From VXRJ01 sp964636705 (GTDB lineage Bacteria; Acidobacteriota; Vicinamibacteria; Vicinamibacterales; UBA8438): DNA of 64,000 nt. Positions 40,029-49,262 of the stretch are shown here, piece after piece. The first letter of the stretch is position 1. Each line of letters opens with the position of its first letter. The DNA is taken from positions 124,001-188,000 of the forward strand of contig CAZWUJ010000002.1 of the NCBI GenBank assembly GCA_964636705.1, in the 5' to 3' direction. The notes under the pieces were generated by a model. That model was not told the origin of the DNA. It was given only the letters and a program-made list of their open reading frames with translations, and searched no databases. The position numbers were made by a program, and so were the translations under genes.

Positions 40029-40709
40029 CTACAGATGGGCGCGATAGAAGGCGAGCATCCGCGACCAGCACTCGGCCGCGTACTCCGGGTGGTACACCTC
40101 CGCCCGCGTATCGTTGAAGAAGGCGTGTTCGGCCCCCTCGAAGATCGTGATGTCGACGCTCTTCCCCGCCGCCTTCAGGTCCGCCTCCAGCCTGCGCGCC
40201 ACCTCCGGGGTGACGAACCCGTCCCTCTCCGCGAAGAAGCCCAACACCGGCGCCTGCAGGCTGGCCAGATCGGGGGTGACGTTCGGGTGGATCCCGTAGA
40301 AGTCCACGCACGCTCCCACCCGGGGGTTCACGCAGGCGGCGAAGAGCGACAACTGCCCTCCCATGCAGAAGCCGACCGTGCCGACGCGCTCGCCGGTTGT
40401 CTCCGCACGCGCCAGCAGGCAGTCGACAGCGCCGCGCAGATCGCGCTCCGCTCCGTCGATGTTGAGCGCCATCATCAGCTTGCCGGCATCGTCGGGGCCG
40501 GACGCAGTCTCGCCATGATAGAGGTCGGGCGCAAGCGCGACGAAGCCCTCGGCGGCGAAGCGGTCGACCACGTCCTTGACGTGATCGACGAGCCCCCACC
40601 ATTCCTGAATCACGATGACGCCCGGCCCCCGGCCGGAAGCCGGCGCCGCCAGATAGCCCACAGCCGGCTTGCTGTTGGCCGGAAACTCCACCATCTCGCC
40701 CATCGTCAT
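40029..40709 (-). CDS. Dienelactone hydrolase family protein
   Basis: A 226-residue cytosolic hydrolase with the cysteine-type triad: Cys115 in GFCMGG, Asp163 in ERDGF and His195 in AEHAF; Glu36 in QEWWG matches the conserved glutamate of dienelactone hydrolases. No signal peptide is seen. I use ATG 40709 (MTMGEMVEFP), 12 nt after GGGAGGA; a more upstream start adds Arg-rich sequence overlapping the hairpin repeat. The family opens lactones in aromatic degradation or acts on unrelated esters. Confidence 0.92.
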   Translation of the reverse strand: MTMGEMVEFPANSKPAVGYLAAPASGRGPGVIVIQEWWGLVDHVKDVVDRFAAEGFVALAPDLYHGETASGPDDAGKLMMALNIDGAERDLRGAVDCLLARAETTGERVGTVGFCMGGQLSLFAACVNPRVGACVDFYGIHPNVTPDLASLQAPVLGFFAERDGFVTPEVARRLEADLKAAGKSVDITIFEGAEHAFFNDTRAEVYHPEYAAECWSRMLAFYRAHL

Positions 40710-40753
40710 CGTCCCGTTACGTCCTCCCGCCGCGCGTCGGGCGCTGGGTTCGT

Positions 40754-40771
40754 GCCGGCCTGGAGGCCGGC
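40754..40771 (+). repeat. Dispersed hairpin repeat, copy c
   Basis: Reads GCCGGCCTGGAGGCCGGC followed by GCATC, then a second partial arm GGCCGGCGCACC. It lies between the dienelactone hydrolase start and the SGNH hydrolase stop (same strand), unlike the convergent-gap copies. Confidence 0.8.
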
Positions 40772-40811
40772 GCATCAAGGCCGGCGCACCAGCGGTTCCT
40801 CCCGCCGCGCG

Positions 40812-42278
40812 CTAGTCCTCCGTCGTCGCCTCCACCGCGCCCGCCGCGACGTTTACTTCCGAGAGGCTCTGCGCGGCGTTGACGAACGGATCGGCCCGGA
40901 GCGGCGCGTAGAGCTCCAGGCTCGACTGCAGCAGCGTGCCGTCATGCAGCGCGCGCACCTCGTCGCCATTCAGTCCGGCGCGGTGGACCATCCAGTCCCG
41001 GTAGTCCGCCGGAGCCGGAACCGCGGTCGACCACTCGGGACCGGGGCCGCCGAGAACGAAACGATCCGGCTGGAGCCGTTCCTCGACAGCGCCCACCATC
41101 CTGCCGTCCACCCAGAAGTGCGTGACCCCGCGGGCCACATGGTGCGTCAGCGTCACGGTGTGCCACTCTCCGTCGGCGCTCGGCGCGAGGGTGGAAACAG
41201 AGTTCCCGTTCGCCGCCGTGTACACCCAGCGGCCGTTCTGGATGGCGATCGACGCGTTGAACCGGCGCCCCGTCGGCGTAAGGGTCATCGCCTCGAAGTC
41301 GAGTGAAGCCCGACGGAACGGGACCGTTACCCAGTCCACCTCGTGGGCGAGCGTTTCGCCGCCGAAACTCGCCACGGTGCCCTCTCCCTCGGCCCGCACC
41401 GAGAAGGTCAGGCCGAACGAGCGCATCGTGTCGTCGACCGCCAGCGTCAGCGGCGACCGCTCGTTGCCCCGGATGCGGGCGAACCCGGGCGCGTCCGACT
41501 CCTGAGGAATCGGCTTGCCGCCGGCAAGCGCGTCGAACAGCGTCGGCACGAACGCATGAAACATCTCGGTGTGGCCCGCCGCATTCGGATGGATCGGCTC
41601 GGGGAAGAAACCGCGCGCCCACCGTCCGTAGCCGTCGTCGATCGCGCCGAGGAGGTTGACGCTCGGGACATCCCAGGTATTGATGAGGAGGTTCATCCTG
41701 CGCGTCTGGGCGTACTCCGCCTCGGTGAAATCGCCGCGCGCGTAGGTGTTGCCGACGACGGGAACGATGCCGTTGTCACGCGCGCGCTGAATCAGCCGCT
41801 GCATGCCGTCCGCCCACTGCTGGGCCACCGCGTCCTGCGCCTCCTGCGACGCGGCGCAGCGTGGCGATTCCTGACCGGGCGGGCAACGCATGATCCCTTC
41901 GTTGCCAAGCGAAAGGGCGATGACGACGTAGCCCGGCTCGACCGGGGTCAGGTAGCGCGTTTCGGGATCCGGCGTACCCTCCGGCTCGAATCGCGGCGTG
42001 ATGGTGACCGTGTTGTCACCGCCGCGGGATACGTTGACGACCTCCCAACCCCGCGGCTCGAGCAGCTCGCGCAGCCGGCCGGTGTAGCCTCCCTGGTTTG
42101 TCTCGTCCCCGGTTCCGTTCGGCACCGAGGAACCCCAGAGGGCGATCCGCTTCGGGCGGTCCTCATTGCCCTGCGCAACCGCGGGCGGCGCGCAGACTGT
42201 CAGCAAGAGCGCCGCCGTAATGGCATGCGCGGTCACGCGGGTGAGGCCAAGACGGCAATGGCGGGCGGGCATCGTCAT
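40812..42278 (-). CDS. Secreted SGNH hydrolase with C-terminal lectin-like domain
   Basis: A 488-residue exported esterase. The signal peptide runs to about residue 36 (PPAVAQ). The SGNH nucleophile is Ser51 in LWGSSVPNG (GSS in place of GDS), with GGDNT as the Gly block, GNTYARGD, and EPIHPNAAGH as the His block. From about residue 285 the sequence becomes beta-rich with FRRASLDFEAMTLTP, WVYTAANGN, EWHTVTLTHHVARGVTHFWVDG, the pattern of a concanavalin-A-like (LamG) domain that could bind carbohydrate. It may deacylate polysaccharides. An acidic tail ends ATTED. Confidence 0.88.
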   Translation of the reverse strand: MTMPARHCRLGLTRVTAHAITAALLLTVCAPPAVAQGNEDRPKRIALWGSSVPNGTGDETNQGGYTGRLRELLEPRGWEVVNVSRGGDNTVTITPRFEPEGTPDPETRYLTPVEPGYVVIALSLGNEGIMRCPPGQESPRCAASQEAQDAVAQQWADGMQRLIQRARDNGIVPVVGNTYARGDFTEAEYAQTRRMNLLINTWDVPSVNLLGAIDDGYGRWARGFFPEPIHPNAAGHTEMFHAFVPTLFDALAGGKPIPQESDAPGFARIRGNERSPLTLAVDDTMRSFGLTFSVRAEGEGTVASFGGETLAHEVDWVTVPFRRASLDFEAMTLTPTGRRFNASIAIQNGRWVYTAANGNSVSTLAPSADGEWHTVTLTHHVARGVTHFWVDGRMVGAVEERLQPDRFVLGGPGPEWSTAVPAPADYRDWMVHRAGLNGDEVRALHDGTLLQSSLELYAPLRADPFVNAAQSLSEVNVAAGAVEATTED

Positions 42279-42314
42279 GGTGAATCCTTTCCGTCGCGTA
42301 GCGGCTCGTTGATT

Positions 42315-43097
42315 CTACTGCGGCGCTTGCGGCAGTTGCCCAATCACCTCGCCTGCCGCGTCGAGGAACGTGACGCTTGGGCTGCCGTCGGGCGCGACGC
42401 CCGCTACCATCCGGATGCCGGCCGCGTCCGACAGATTGAGCACGGTGGCGCCCTGCGCCACGGTCAGGAGCGCCCGTTGCCGGCCCTCCGTGGCGAGCCG
42501 CAGTTCCGGCCGGTCGTCACCCAATACACTGAGCGATGCGCCGACATTCCCCGTAGCGTCCGACAGGGCGATGCGCGGCATGCCATCAGCGCTCAACTGC
42601 AACTGCAGCCGGCTCCGCCCGCCTTCGCCCAGGCTCAGGATCGGGCTGCCCTGCACGTCGGCCAGTACCGCCTGCCCTGCGCCGTCTTCGCCCGCAATGA
42701 GAACCGCATCTTCGCCCTGCACAGAGGCCAACAGTCTGGTCTCGCCACCCGCGCCATGCAGTTGCAGCACCGGCGTCCCGTCTCCCTGGACGCCAACAAG
42801 ACTGCGCGGCCGGCCCGTTGCATCGAACAGGGTGAGCGACGCGCGGCCTCTCTCGTCGCTCCCGGCAAGAATGCCGCGCAGATTGCCGGCGCCGTCGACC
42901 ACGTTCAGTTGGGTGGTCGTCACGACGTCGGGCGCCTGCGCGCCAACGCGACTATTCGTCAACAGGCTTCCTGCCACGCCGCCAAGGAATGATGCCGCGA
43001 TCATTGCCGCGACAAGCAACCGGCCGAATCCGCGCGCGCGGGGTGCCGGCACAGAGTGAGGTCCGTCGTTCCAGGACTCTTCAACGGTCTGCTGCAT
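42315..43097 (-). CDS. Membrane-anchored protein of about nine 22-residue tandem repeats
   Basis: A 260-residue protein, family not recognised. One membrane helix (about 26-46) follows a short cytosolic head. From about 63 to 257 the chain is made of roughly nine imperfect repeats of 21-23 residues with pattern hxLxDxxGxxRxxhxVxxDGxP (for example LNVVDGAGNLRGIL, LTLFDATGRPRSLV, IALSDATGNVGASL, VTFLDAAGEVIGQL). The regular Gly/Asp turns suggest a beta-solenoid or fibre. It lies 36 nt upstream of the SGNH gene and 27 nt after the MFS gene, so the three are probably one unit. Confidence 0.8.
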   Translation of the reverse strand: MQQTVEESWNDGPHSVPAPRARGFGRLLVAAMIAASFLGGVAGSLLTNSRVGAQAPDVVTTTQLNVVDGAGNLRGILAGSDERGRASLTLFDATGRPRSLVGVQGDGTPVLQLHGAGGETRLLASVQGEDAVLIAGEDGAGQAVLADVQGSPILSLGEGGRSRLQLQLSADGMPRIALSDATGNVGASLSVLGDDRPELRLATEGRQRALLTVAQGATVLNLSDAAGIRMVAGVAPDGSPSVTFLDAAGEVIGQLPQAPQ

Positions 43098-43124
43098 GTC
43101 GTTTGCTCCCGATAGACGCGCACT

Positions 43125-44528
43125 TCACTCCTCGGTCGGCGTGAAGCGGCGTCCGCGTGTTTCCGGCCCCATCCAGATGATGGCGGCCACCAGCAAACCG
43201 GAGATGGCAATGCAGATCTGCATCGCACCGCCGGTAGTCATCCCCCCGTCCTGCAACCGCCCGAGGACGAACGGGGTCAGGGCTCCGAGCGACGCGCCGA
43301 CATGGTAGGTCAGGCCCGGACCCACGCCGCGCACCGCGGTCGGAAAGCGCTCCGTCAGGTACGACGGCGCGACCCCCCAGATTCCGGCCCCCGACACTCC
43401 CATGACGACCGCGCCGACGGCCAGCAACGTCGCGCCGGAACCGAGGAACGCCGGGATCGACGCGACCCCTATCAAAGCTGCCACCGTCACCGCCCCGCGC
43501 CGGCCAAGGACCGTTTCCGAAACCCGCCCCCACAACGCCATGCCGACAATGCCGGCCAGGTTGAACAGGAGGAGGTAGCCGAGCGTCGAGTGCCCCCTTT
43601 CGATCAGAAAGGTGGGATACCAGAAACTGAGCGAATAGTAGGAGAACATGAACGTTCCCATCAGCACCGATGACTGCACGGTTGCCCAGAGCAACTCGGG
43701 CCGGAACAGGCGGACCACCGACGCGCTCTCCGCCGCCTCCAGCTTGCCCGAGCCGCCCGCCGCCGCCTCCTCCCGGAGGCGGCGGTGGCGCTCGAGCCAG
43801 ACCGGACTCTCGCTGACACTCCGCCGTATCCAGATCACCAGCAACGCCGGCAGCAGACCCACCCAGAACATCACCCGCCAGCCGATGGTCGAGTCGGCGC
43901 CGCCGCCGAACGGATCCGCCATGCCCTCGAACAGCGGATAGATCGTGTGGTACGTCAGGGCGGCCAGGATGTAGCCCCAGTACCATCCTCCCTGCAACAG
44001 GCCCGACGCCAGGCCGCGCAGCCGCGTCGGCCAGTGCTCCAGCGCCAGCGGCATGCCAGCCGCCCAGACACCTCCCATCCCGATGCCGAAGAGGGCGCGG
44101 AACCCGAAGAGCATTGCATAGGAGGTTGAGAAGCCACTCAGGAAAGCGAAGATGGAGAACCAGAGAATCGACAGCATCAACGGCAGCCGTCGTCCCCACC
44201 GATCCGCCATCATGCCGGCCCCGAAGCCGCCCACCAGGCGGAACATCAGCGTGACCGTGCCGAGCGCGCCGGCGAGCGCGCGATCAACGGTGAAGCTCTC
44301 CTGAATGTCGATCAGGATGAACGTCATGATGAGGAAGTCGAAACCGTCGAGCAGCCAGCCGAAGAAGGTGGCGAAGAACGCCTTCCACTGCTCGCCCGTA
44401 ACCTGCGCATACCACCGCCCCTGGGACTCGCGTCCGTTCTGGTGCGCGCCTGCCGGGGTGGATGGGCCGGTCGCCTGGACCCCGGGGGAACGGGTGGCCG
44501 GGTCGCCGGAGTCCGGGGGTGGTGCCAT
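43125..44528 (-). CDS. Major facilitator superfamily transporter
   Basis: A 467-residue inner-membrane transporter with twelve predicted helices in the AAHS/sugar-porter style. Motif A-like GMMADRWGRRLPLM follows helix 2, FGIGMGGVWAAGMPLALEHWPTRLRG lies between helices 4 and 5, and SYLTERFPTAVRGVGPG is the C-terminal counterpart. ATG 44528 is used; TTG 44579 would overlap the divergent esterase. The N-terminal 30 residues are Pro/Gly-rich. The substrate is unknown; related members move aromatic acids, sialate or organic acids. It heads a minus-strand unit with the repeat protein and SGNH hydrolase. Confidence 0.92.
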   Translation of the reverse strand: MAPPPDSGDPATRSPGVQATGPSTPAGAHQNGRESQGRWYAQVTGEQWKAFFATFFGWLLDGFDFLIMTFILIDIQESFTVDRALAGALGTVTLMFRLVGGFGAGMMADRWGRRLPLMLSILWFSIFAFLSGFSTSYAMLFGFRALFGIGMGGVWAAGMPLALEHWPTRLRGLASGLLQGGWYWGYILAALTYHTIYPLFEGMADPFGGGADSTIGWRVMFWVGLLPALLVIWIRRSVSESPVWLERHRRLREEAAAGGSGKLEAAESASVVRLFRPELLWATVQSSVLMGTFMFSYYSLSFWYPTFLIERGHSTLGYLLLFNLAGIVGMALWGRVSETVLGRRGAVTVAALIGVASIPAFLGSGATLLAVGAVVMGVSGAGIWGVAPSYLTERFPTAVRGVGPGLTYHVGASLGALTPFVLGRLQDGGMTTGGAMQICIAISGLLVAAIIWMGPETRGRRFTPTEE

Positions 44529-44561
44529 CGGTGAGCCTGCCGCGCCGCGGGCACACAATCC

Positions 44562-44567
44562 TATAAT
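44562..44567 (+). promoter_or_regulatory. Candidate -10 element in the MFS/esterase divergent gap
   Basis: A perfect TATAAT in the 50-nt gap between the divergent MFS and carboxylesterase genes. It lies 11 nt before the esterase ATG, and GGAG follows within a few bases. No -35 match is seen 17 nt upstream, so the transcript would be short-leadered or use another element. Confidence 0.3.
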
Positions 44568-44578
44568 GGAGACCGGCA

Positions 44579-46258
44579 ATGGAATCGAATCGAATCGCGC
44601 TGCTCGTCCTCGCGGCAGCGGGCGCGGCGGCGTTCACCGCCTGCGACGGCGCGGCGGAAGACGTTGCTCCGGCGGAGCCGATTGTCTCGCTGTCGGCAGA
44701 CACTCCGGTCAGCGTAAGCGGTGGCGAGATTCAGGGCGCCGCAAGCGCCGCCGATCCGGACGTGCTGGCGTTCAAGGGCATCCCCTACGCCGCGCCGCCG
44801 GTCGGCGACCTGCGCTGGCAGCCGCCCGCTCCGGTCGTTTCCTGGTCGGGGGTGCGGGACGCAACCGAAGCGGGTCCGATCTGCGTCCAGAACGGCGGCC
44901 AGAACGTGGCCCAGGACGAGGACTGCCTGTTCCTGAACGTCTGGGCGCCACGTAAGACGACCGAACTGCGCCCGGTCCTCTTCTGGATTCACGGCGGCGG
45001 CTACACCGGCGGCTCCGGCTCGAGCGCCATCTACGACGGCACGGCCCTGGCCGGCGACGGCGCCGTGGTAGTGACCATCAACTACCGGCTGAACGCCTTC
45101 GGTTTCCTCGCCCATCCGGCGCTCTCCGATGAATCGGCCCACGGCGCGAGCGGCAACTACGGGCTGCTCGACATGGTGGCGGGGCTGGAGTGGGTCCGCG
45201 ACAACATCGCGACGTTCGGCGGCGATCCCGACTGTGTGATGATCTTCGGTGAATCCGCCGGGGGCGGGGCGGTGATGTCCGTGATGCTCATGCCGCAGGC
45301 CGAGGGCCTGTACCACCGCGCCATTGCCCAGAGCAACTACATTCGTGGCTGGGATCGCCCCCTGGACGAGCCGGCTCGCGGCTGGGAGCCGGCCGAGGCG
45401 CAGGGTGTTCGCGTCGGCGAGGCCCTCGGCGCGAGCGCCGGCGATGCGGCACAACAGCTTGTCGCGATGCGCGCCGCCAGTGCGGAGGACATGCTGGAGG
45501 CATCGAACCGGGACGCCGGAGACACCTTCCGCGACACGGGGAACGTCTGGGCGCCGAACGTCGACGGCTGGTCGATCCCCGACGATCCCCTCGCCATGTA
45601 CGAGGAAGGCCGCCAGCATGATGTTCCGCTGATTACCGGCCTGATGGGCAACGAGGGCTCACTCTTCACCCAGGGTCTCGAGATAACGGACACCGACGCG
45701 TTCGAGGCGTACGTCTGCGACGTCTACCCCGGGCATGCCGAGCCGATGCTGGCCCACTACGCGGTCGATTCTCCCGAATCGGCCAAGCCGGGCATCGACA
45801 AGTTGATCCACGACTTCCTCTTTGCGGGGCCGGTTCGCGCCCACGCCGAGACGCACGCGAGGAAGGCGTCCCCCGTCTGGCTCTACCTCTTTGCGCACGC
45901 GCCGCCAACCGACTGGGGAAAGACGCTCGGGGCCCATCACGCGGCCGAACTGGTCTATGTCTTCGGAACGCTCACCCGAATCGACGACGGCGGCGAGCGC
46001 CCCCTGGGCCTCGGAACCATGGGCGACTTCACGGAGGCGGATTTCCGACTCTCGGAGACGGTCAGGAGCTACTGGATCCAGTTCGCCGCCACCGGCAATC
46101 CAAACCGCCCGGATCTGCCGGACTGGCCGCCGTTCAACCTGGAATCCAACGAACACCTGATCCTCAACACCGCGGTCGCGCCGGCCTCGAAACTGGACGT
46201 AGCCGGTGCGAAGCTGTGGAACGCCCGGGAGGCGGACCGGCGCGAGACCAACCAGTAG
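44579..46258 (+). CDS. Lipoprotein type-B carboxylesterase
   Basis: A 559-residue carboxylesterase of the cholinesterase-like family. Residues 1-22 form a lipoprotein signal with lipobox ending FTAC and Cys22 as the acylated residue. The nucleophile Ser226 lies in the GESAGG elbow. FKGIPYAAPPVGDLRW, EDCLFLNVWAP and a GGGYTGG oxyanion hole are classic for the family. Glu in EGSLFTQG and His in KTLGAHHAAEL are likely triad partners. It is probably tethered to the envelope and hydrolyses environmental esters. The next gene lies 26 nt downstream. Confidence 0.93.
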   Translation: MESNRIALLVLAAAGAAAFTACDGAAEDVAPAEPIVSLSADTPVSVSGGEIQGAASAADPDVLAFKGIPYAAPPVGDLRWQPPAPVVSWSGVRDATEAGPICVQNGGQNVAQDEDCLFLNVWAPRKTTELRPVLFWIHGGGYTGGSGSSAIYDGTALAGDGAVVVTINYRLNAFGFLAHPALSDESAHGASGNYGLLDMVAGLEWVRDNIATFGGDPDCVMIFGESAGGGAVMSVMLMPQAEGLYHRAIAQSNYIRGWDRPLDEPARGWEPAEAQGVRVGEALGASAGDAAQQLVAMRAASAEDMLEASNRDAGDTFRDTGNVWAPNVDGWSIPDDPLAMYEEGRQHDVPLITGLMGNEGSLFTQGLEITDTDAFEAYVCDVYPGHAEPMLAHYAVDSPESAKPGIDKLIHDFLFAGPVRAHAETHARKASPVWLYLFAHAPPTDWGKTLGAHHAAELVYVFGTLTRIDDGGERPLGLGTMGDFTEADFRLSETVRSYWIQFAATGNPNRPDLPDWPPFNLESNEHLILNTAVAPASKLDVAGAKLWNAREADRRETNQ

Positions 46259-46284
46259 TCGATGCGTGACGTTTAGGGTTCCCG

Positions 46285-46776
46285 GTGGCGACTACGGCTC
46301 TGCCGGCCGCACCCGCTGTCGTGCTGACCATCTGGATCGCGCTCCTTCTCTACGTCGCCGGTGAGTACGGCCGTACGCGGCACGTTCCGGCGCCGTGGGC
46401 CCGGCCCGTCTGGCTCCTCGGAGGGCTCGTCTACCTCGCCCACGTCGCGGCAGCCTTCGGTATTCACCATGACTGGAGCCATGCCGACGCGTACGACTAC
46501 ACGGCGGCCCGAACCGAGGCGTTCCTCGGTCTCGCCTGGGGAGGCGGACTCTGGGCCAACTACGCCTTCACCGCGATCTGGGTGGCTGAAGGCGCCTGGT
46601 GGCAGTTCTGGCCCGTCCACCATGCGCGACGCTCCGCAGTCTGGACCACGGCCATCCGCTGCGCTTTCTTCTTCATGATTGCGAACGGCGCCGTCCTGTT
46701 CGTCGACAATCCCCGGCGCCTGCTCGGCGTAGGCGTCCTGATCGCGCTCGTCTGGACTTGGCGCGAATCCAGATAA
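46285..46776 (+). CDS. Hypothetical multi-pass membrane protein
   Basis: A 163-residue protein with about four membrane helices (near 8-30, 40-60, 85-105 and 122-158) starting at GTG 46285. Histidines cluster in GIHHDWSH and FWPVHHARRS, and Trp is frequent (LWANYAFTAIWVAEGAWWQFW), which recalls haem- or quinone-binding membrane proteins, but I assign no family. It lies between two lipoprotein hydrolase genes in the same direction. Confidence 0.72.
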   Translation: MATTALPAAPAVVLTIWIALLLYVAGEYGRTRHVPAPWARPVWLLGGLVYLAHVAAAFGIHHDWSHADAYDYTAARTEAFLGLAWGGGLWANYAFTAIWVAEGAWWQFWPVHHARRSAVWTTAIRCAFFFMIANGAVLFVDNPRRLLGVGVLIALVWTWRESR

Positions 46777-46841
46777 GATGGCCGGCAAGTCCTGCGCGTG
46801 GACGAATCGGATCGTGCAACGACGGAGTCAGAGAAGGCCAC

Positions 46842-49175
46842 ATGTCCATCAACGCAAGACCTTTCATCAGGCTGGCCGCGGCAGTGCTGGCGGCAACCGT
46901 AGCCGGCTGCGGCGCCGCTCCGGACCCGCCTGAATCGCTCGACGAGCTCGCGGAACGCGCCCTGGCCCGCATCGACGGTGAGATCGAGATCCCGGGACTG
47001 CGGGAACCGGTCGAAGTCATCCGCGACGAATGGGGTGTCCCGCACATCTACGCCGCCAACGACGATGATCTTTTCTTTGCGCAGGGCTACGTCATGGCGC
47101 AGGATCGGCTCTGGCAGATGGAGATGTGGCGCCGGTGGCGCGAGGGGCGGCTTGCGGAGGTCTTCGGACCGGAAGCGCTCGACTACGACCGCCGCACGCG
47201 CCTGATGATGTTCCGCGGACCGTGGGACGAGACCGAGTGGACGGGCTACCACCCCGACGCGGAGCGTCTCTTCACTGCACACGCCAACGGCGTGAACGCC
47301 TACATCGAGCAGAACCGAGACAACCTCCCCGTCGAGTTCCAGCTCACGGGAATCGTACCGGAACCCTGGACGGCACGGACGGCGGTTCTGCGGTGGGCCG
47401 CTCTCGCGGTCCCCAGCGTGCGAGGGCATGCCATCAACGAAATGCAGCTCGCGATGAACGTCGCCCGCTACGGCGTCGACGAGGCCAACCGGCGCGCCGC
47501 GCCCGACCCCTGGGATGACCTGGTGGTCCCTGACGGGCTCGACGTCAGCATCATCAGCCAGGAGATCCTCGACGCGATGCGCGCCGGGGACGGCGATCCG
47601 TTCGTGGCCGGCCGGCTGCCTTCATTGGAAGTGGTCGAACCGTACCGGGCGCTCCTTCCCGACGTCCGGACGACGCAGGTCTCGCCACGCGTCATCGCGA
47701 CCGAGGGAAGCAACAACTGGGTGATGAACGGCGCGCGCTCGCCGACCGGCGTGCCGATCCTGGCCAACGATCCGCACCGGCGCATCGAGATGCCCGCCCT
47801 CCGTTACTTCGTGCACCTCGTGGCCCCGGGCTGGAACGTCATCGGCGGCGGCGAGCCGCCGTTTGCCGGCGTCGACGCGGGAAGCAACGAGCGCATGGCA
47901 TGGGGCTTCACCTTCGCGGGCACCGACATGGTCGACGTCTACGTCGAGGAGCTGCATCCGGAGGACCCGAATCTCGTGCGGTGGCGGGACGGCTGGGAAC
48001 CGTTGCGGATCATCGAGGAAGCGATCCCCGTCAAGGGCCAAGCGCCGGAGCCGATCACGCTGAAGTTCAGCCGGCACGGTCCGGTGTTCTACGAGGATCT
48101 GGAGAACCGCCGCGCCTACGCGGTGCGGTCGGTCGTCCAGGAGCCGGGAACCGCGGCCTACAAGGGGAGCTTCCAGCTCGCCCAGGCCGAGAGCTGCTCG
48201 GACTTCTTCGAACGCGCCATGCACTGGCTGGTGCCGACCCACAGCCTCATCTGCGGGGACGTCGACGGCAACATCGCGCTGCAGGTGACGGGGCTCACTC
48301 CCGACCGCGACGGCTGGAACGGCCGGCTGCCGGTTCCCGGGACCGGCGAGTACGAGTGGCAGGGATTCCGCACCGACCTACCGCGCGAGTTCAACCCGGA
48401 GCGCGGCTACATCACCACCGCCAACAACAACGTCCATCCGCCGGGCTACGAGGGACGGCCCGTGTTCTACCACTCGTCGAGGGGCGTGGAGACGTCACGG
48501 ATCGCCCGCCTGCATCAGATCCTCGGGTCGGACGAGGAACTCTCCGTCGAGGATCACATGCGGATTCAGCACGATGTACACCTCCTGGCGGCCGACCGGG
48601 ACATCCCGGCGTTCCAGGGATGGACCTCCGGTGATCCCGACGTCGAGTGGGCGCGCGGCCTGATCGCGGCATGGGACGGCGAGCTGACGAGGAACAGCAC
48701 GGCCGCGGCCCTCTACGTGCGCTGGAACAGCGAGGTGGACGAACGGGCGCAGGATCCCGCGACGCCGGAAGAAGAACGCCGCGCGCTGATCGAAGCGGGG
48801 CTGCAGGCCGCCCTGGAACGGTTGTCGTCGCAACTCGGCCCCGACCGGACCGAGTGGCGGCACGGGCGGGTGCATGCCAGCGAGCTGCCGCACATGCTGG
48901 TCTCGACTTTCGACCTCCCGGCCGTGGAGCGCCCGGGAGGATTCGGGGCAGTCAACGCCACCGGAGCCAACTTCCGCCGGATCATCGACCTGGCCGACCT
49001 CGACCGTTCCGTCGCCAGCAACTCACCCGGACAGTCGGCACAGCCGGGCAGCCCGTACTACGGCAACCTCGTCGAGAATCTGGGCAACGGGGAGTACTTC
49101 CCGCTCCTCTACACGCGTGGCGCGGTCGAGGAGCATGCGGCGCATCGTCTGATGCTGCGGCCCGGAGGCCGGTAA
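46842..49175 (+). CDS. Penicillin acylase family lipoprotein
   Basis: A 777-residue Ntn-hydrolase. Residues 1-23 carry a lipobox (TVAGC, Cys23). The alpha-chain part has VEVIRDEWGVPHIYA and FAQGYVMAQDRLWQME. Autocatalytic cleavage should free Ser290 in EGSNNWVMNGA as the beta-chain nucleophile, followed by PILANDPHRRIEMPALRYF. Late motifs are YITTANNN and NATGANFRRIIDL. The family cleaves penicillins and acyl-homoserine lactones; the substrate here cannot be told. ATG 46842 is preceded by GAGAAGG. It ends near hairpin copy d. Confidence 0.95.
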   Translation: MSINARPFIRLAAAVLAATVAGCGAAPDPPESLDELAERALARIDGEIEIPGLREPVEVIRDEWGVPHIYAANDDDLFFAQGYVMAQDRLWQMEMWRRWREGRLAEVFGPEALDYDRRTRLMMFRGPWDETEWTGYHPDAERLFTAHANGVNAYIEQNRDNLPVEFQLTGIVPEPWTARTAVLRWAALAVPSVRGHAINEMQLAMNVARYGVDEANRRAAPDPWDDLVVPDGLDVSIISQEILDAMRAGDGDPFVAGRLPSLEVVEPYRALLPDVRTTQVSPRVIATEGSNNWVMNGARSPTGVPILANDPHRRIEMPALRYFVHLVAPGWNVIGGGEPPFAGVDAGSNERMAWGFTFAGTDMVDVYVEELHPEDPNLVRWRDGWEPLRIIEEAIPVKGQAPEPITLKFSRHGPVFYEDLENRRAYAVRSVVQEPGTAAYKGSFQLAQAESCSDFFERAMHWLVPTHSLICGDVDGNIALQVTGLTPDRDGWNGRLPVPGTGEYEWQGFRTDLPREFNPERGYITTANNNVHPPGYEGRPVFYHSSRGVETSRIARLHQILGSDEELSVEDHMRIQHDVHLLAADRDIPAFQGWTSGDPDVEWARGLIAAWDGELTRNSTAAALYVRWNSEVDERAQDPATPEEERRALIEAGLQAALERLSSQLGPDRTEWRHGRVHASELPHMLVSTFDLPAVERPGGFGAVNATGANFRRIIDLADLDRSVASNSPGQSAQPGSPYYGNLVENLGNGEYFPLLYTRGAVEEHAAHRLMLRPGGR

Positions 49176-49226
49176 CGGCCGGACCCCGGGCCGGCACTTG
49201 CCCGAGGCCGCACGGCTGGGACTAAA

Positions 49227-49244
49227 GCCGGTCTGGAGACCGGC
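49227..49244 (+). repeat. Dispersed hairpin repeat, copy d
   Basis: Reads GCCGGTCTGGAGACCGGC then GCACC. Compared with copies a, c, f and g, the sixth stem position changed C to T with the matching G to A on the other arm. It lies in the convergent gap between penicillin acylase (stop 49175) and the nitrile hydratase accessory gene (stop 49263). Confidence 0.85.
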
Positions 49245-49262
49245 GCACCGGGCAGCGCGCCG

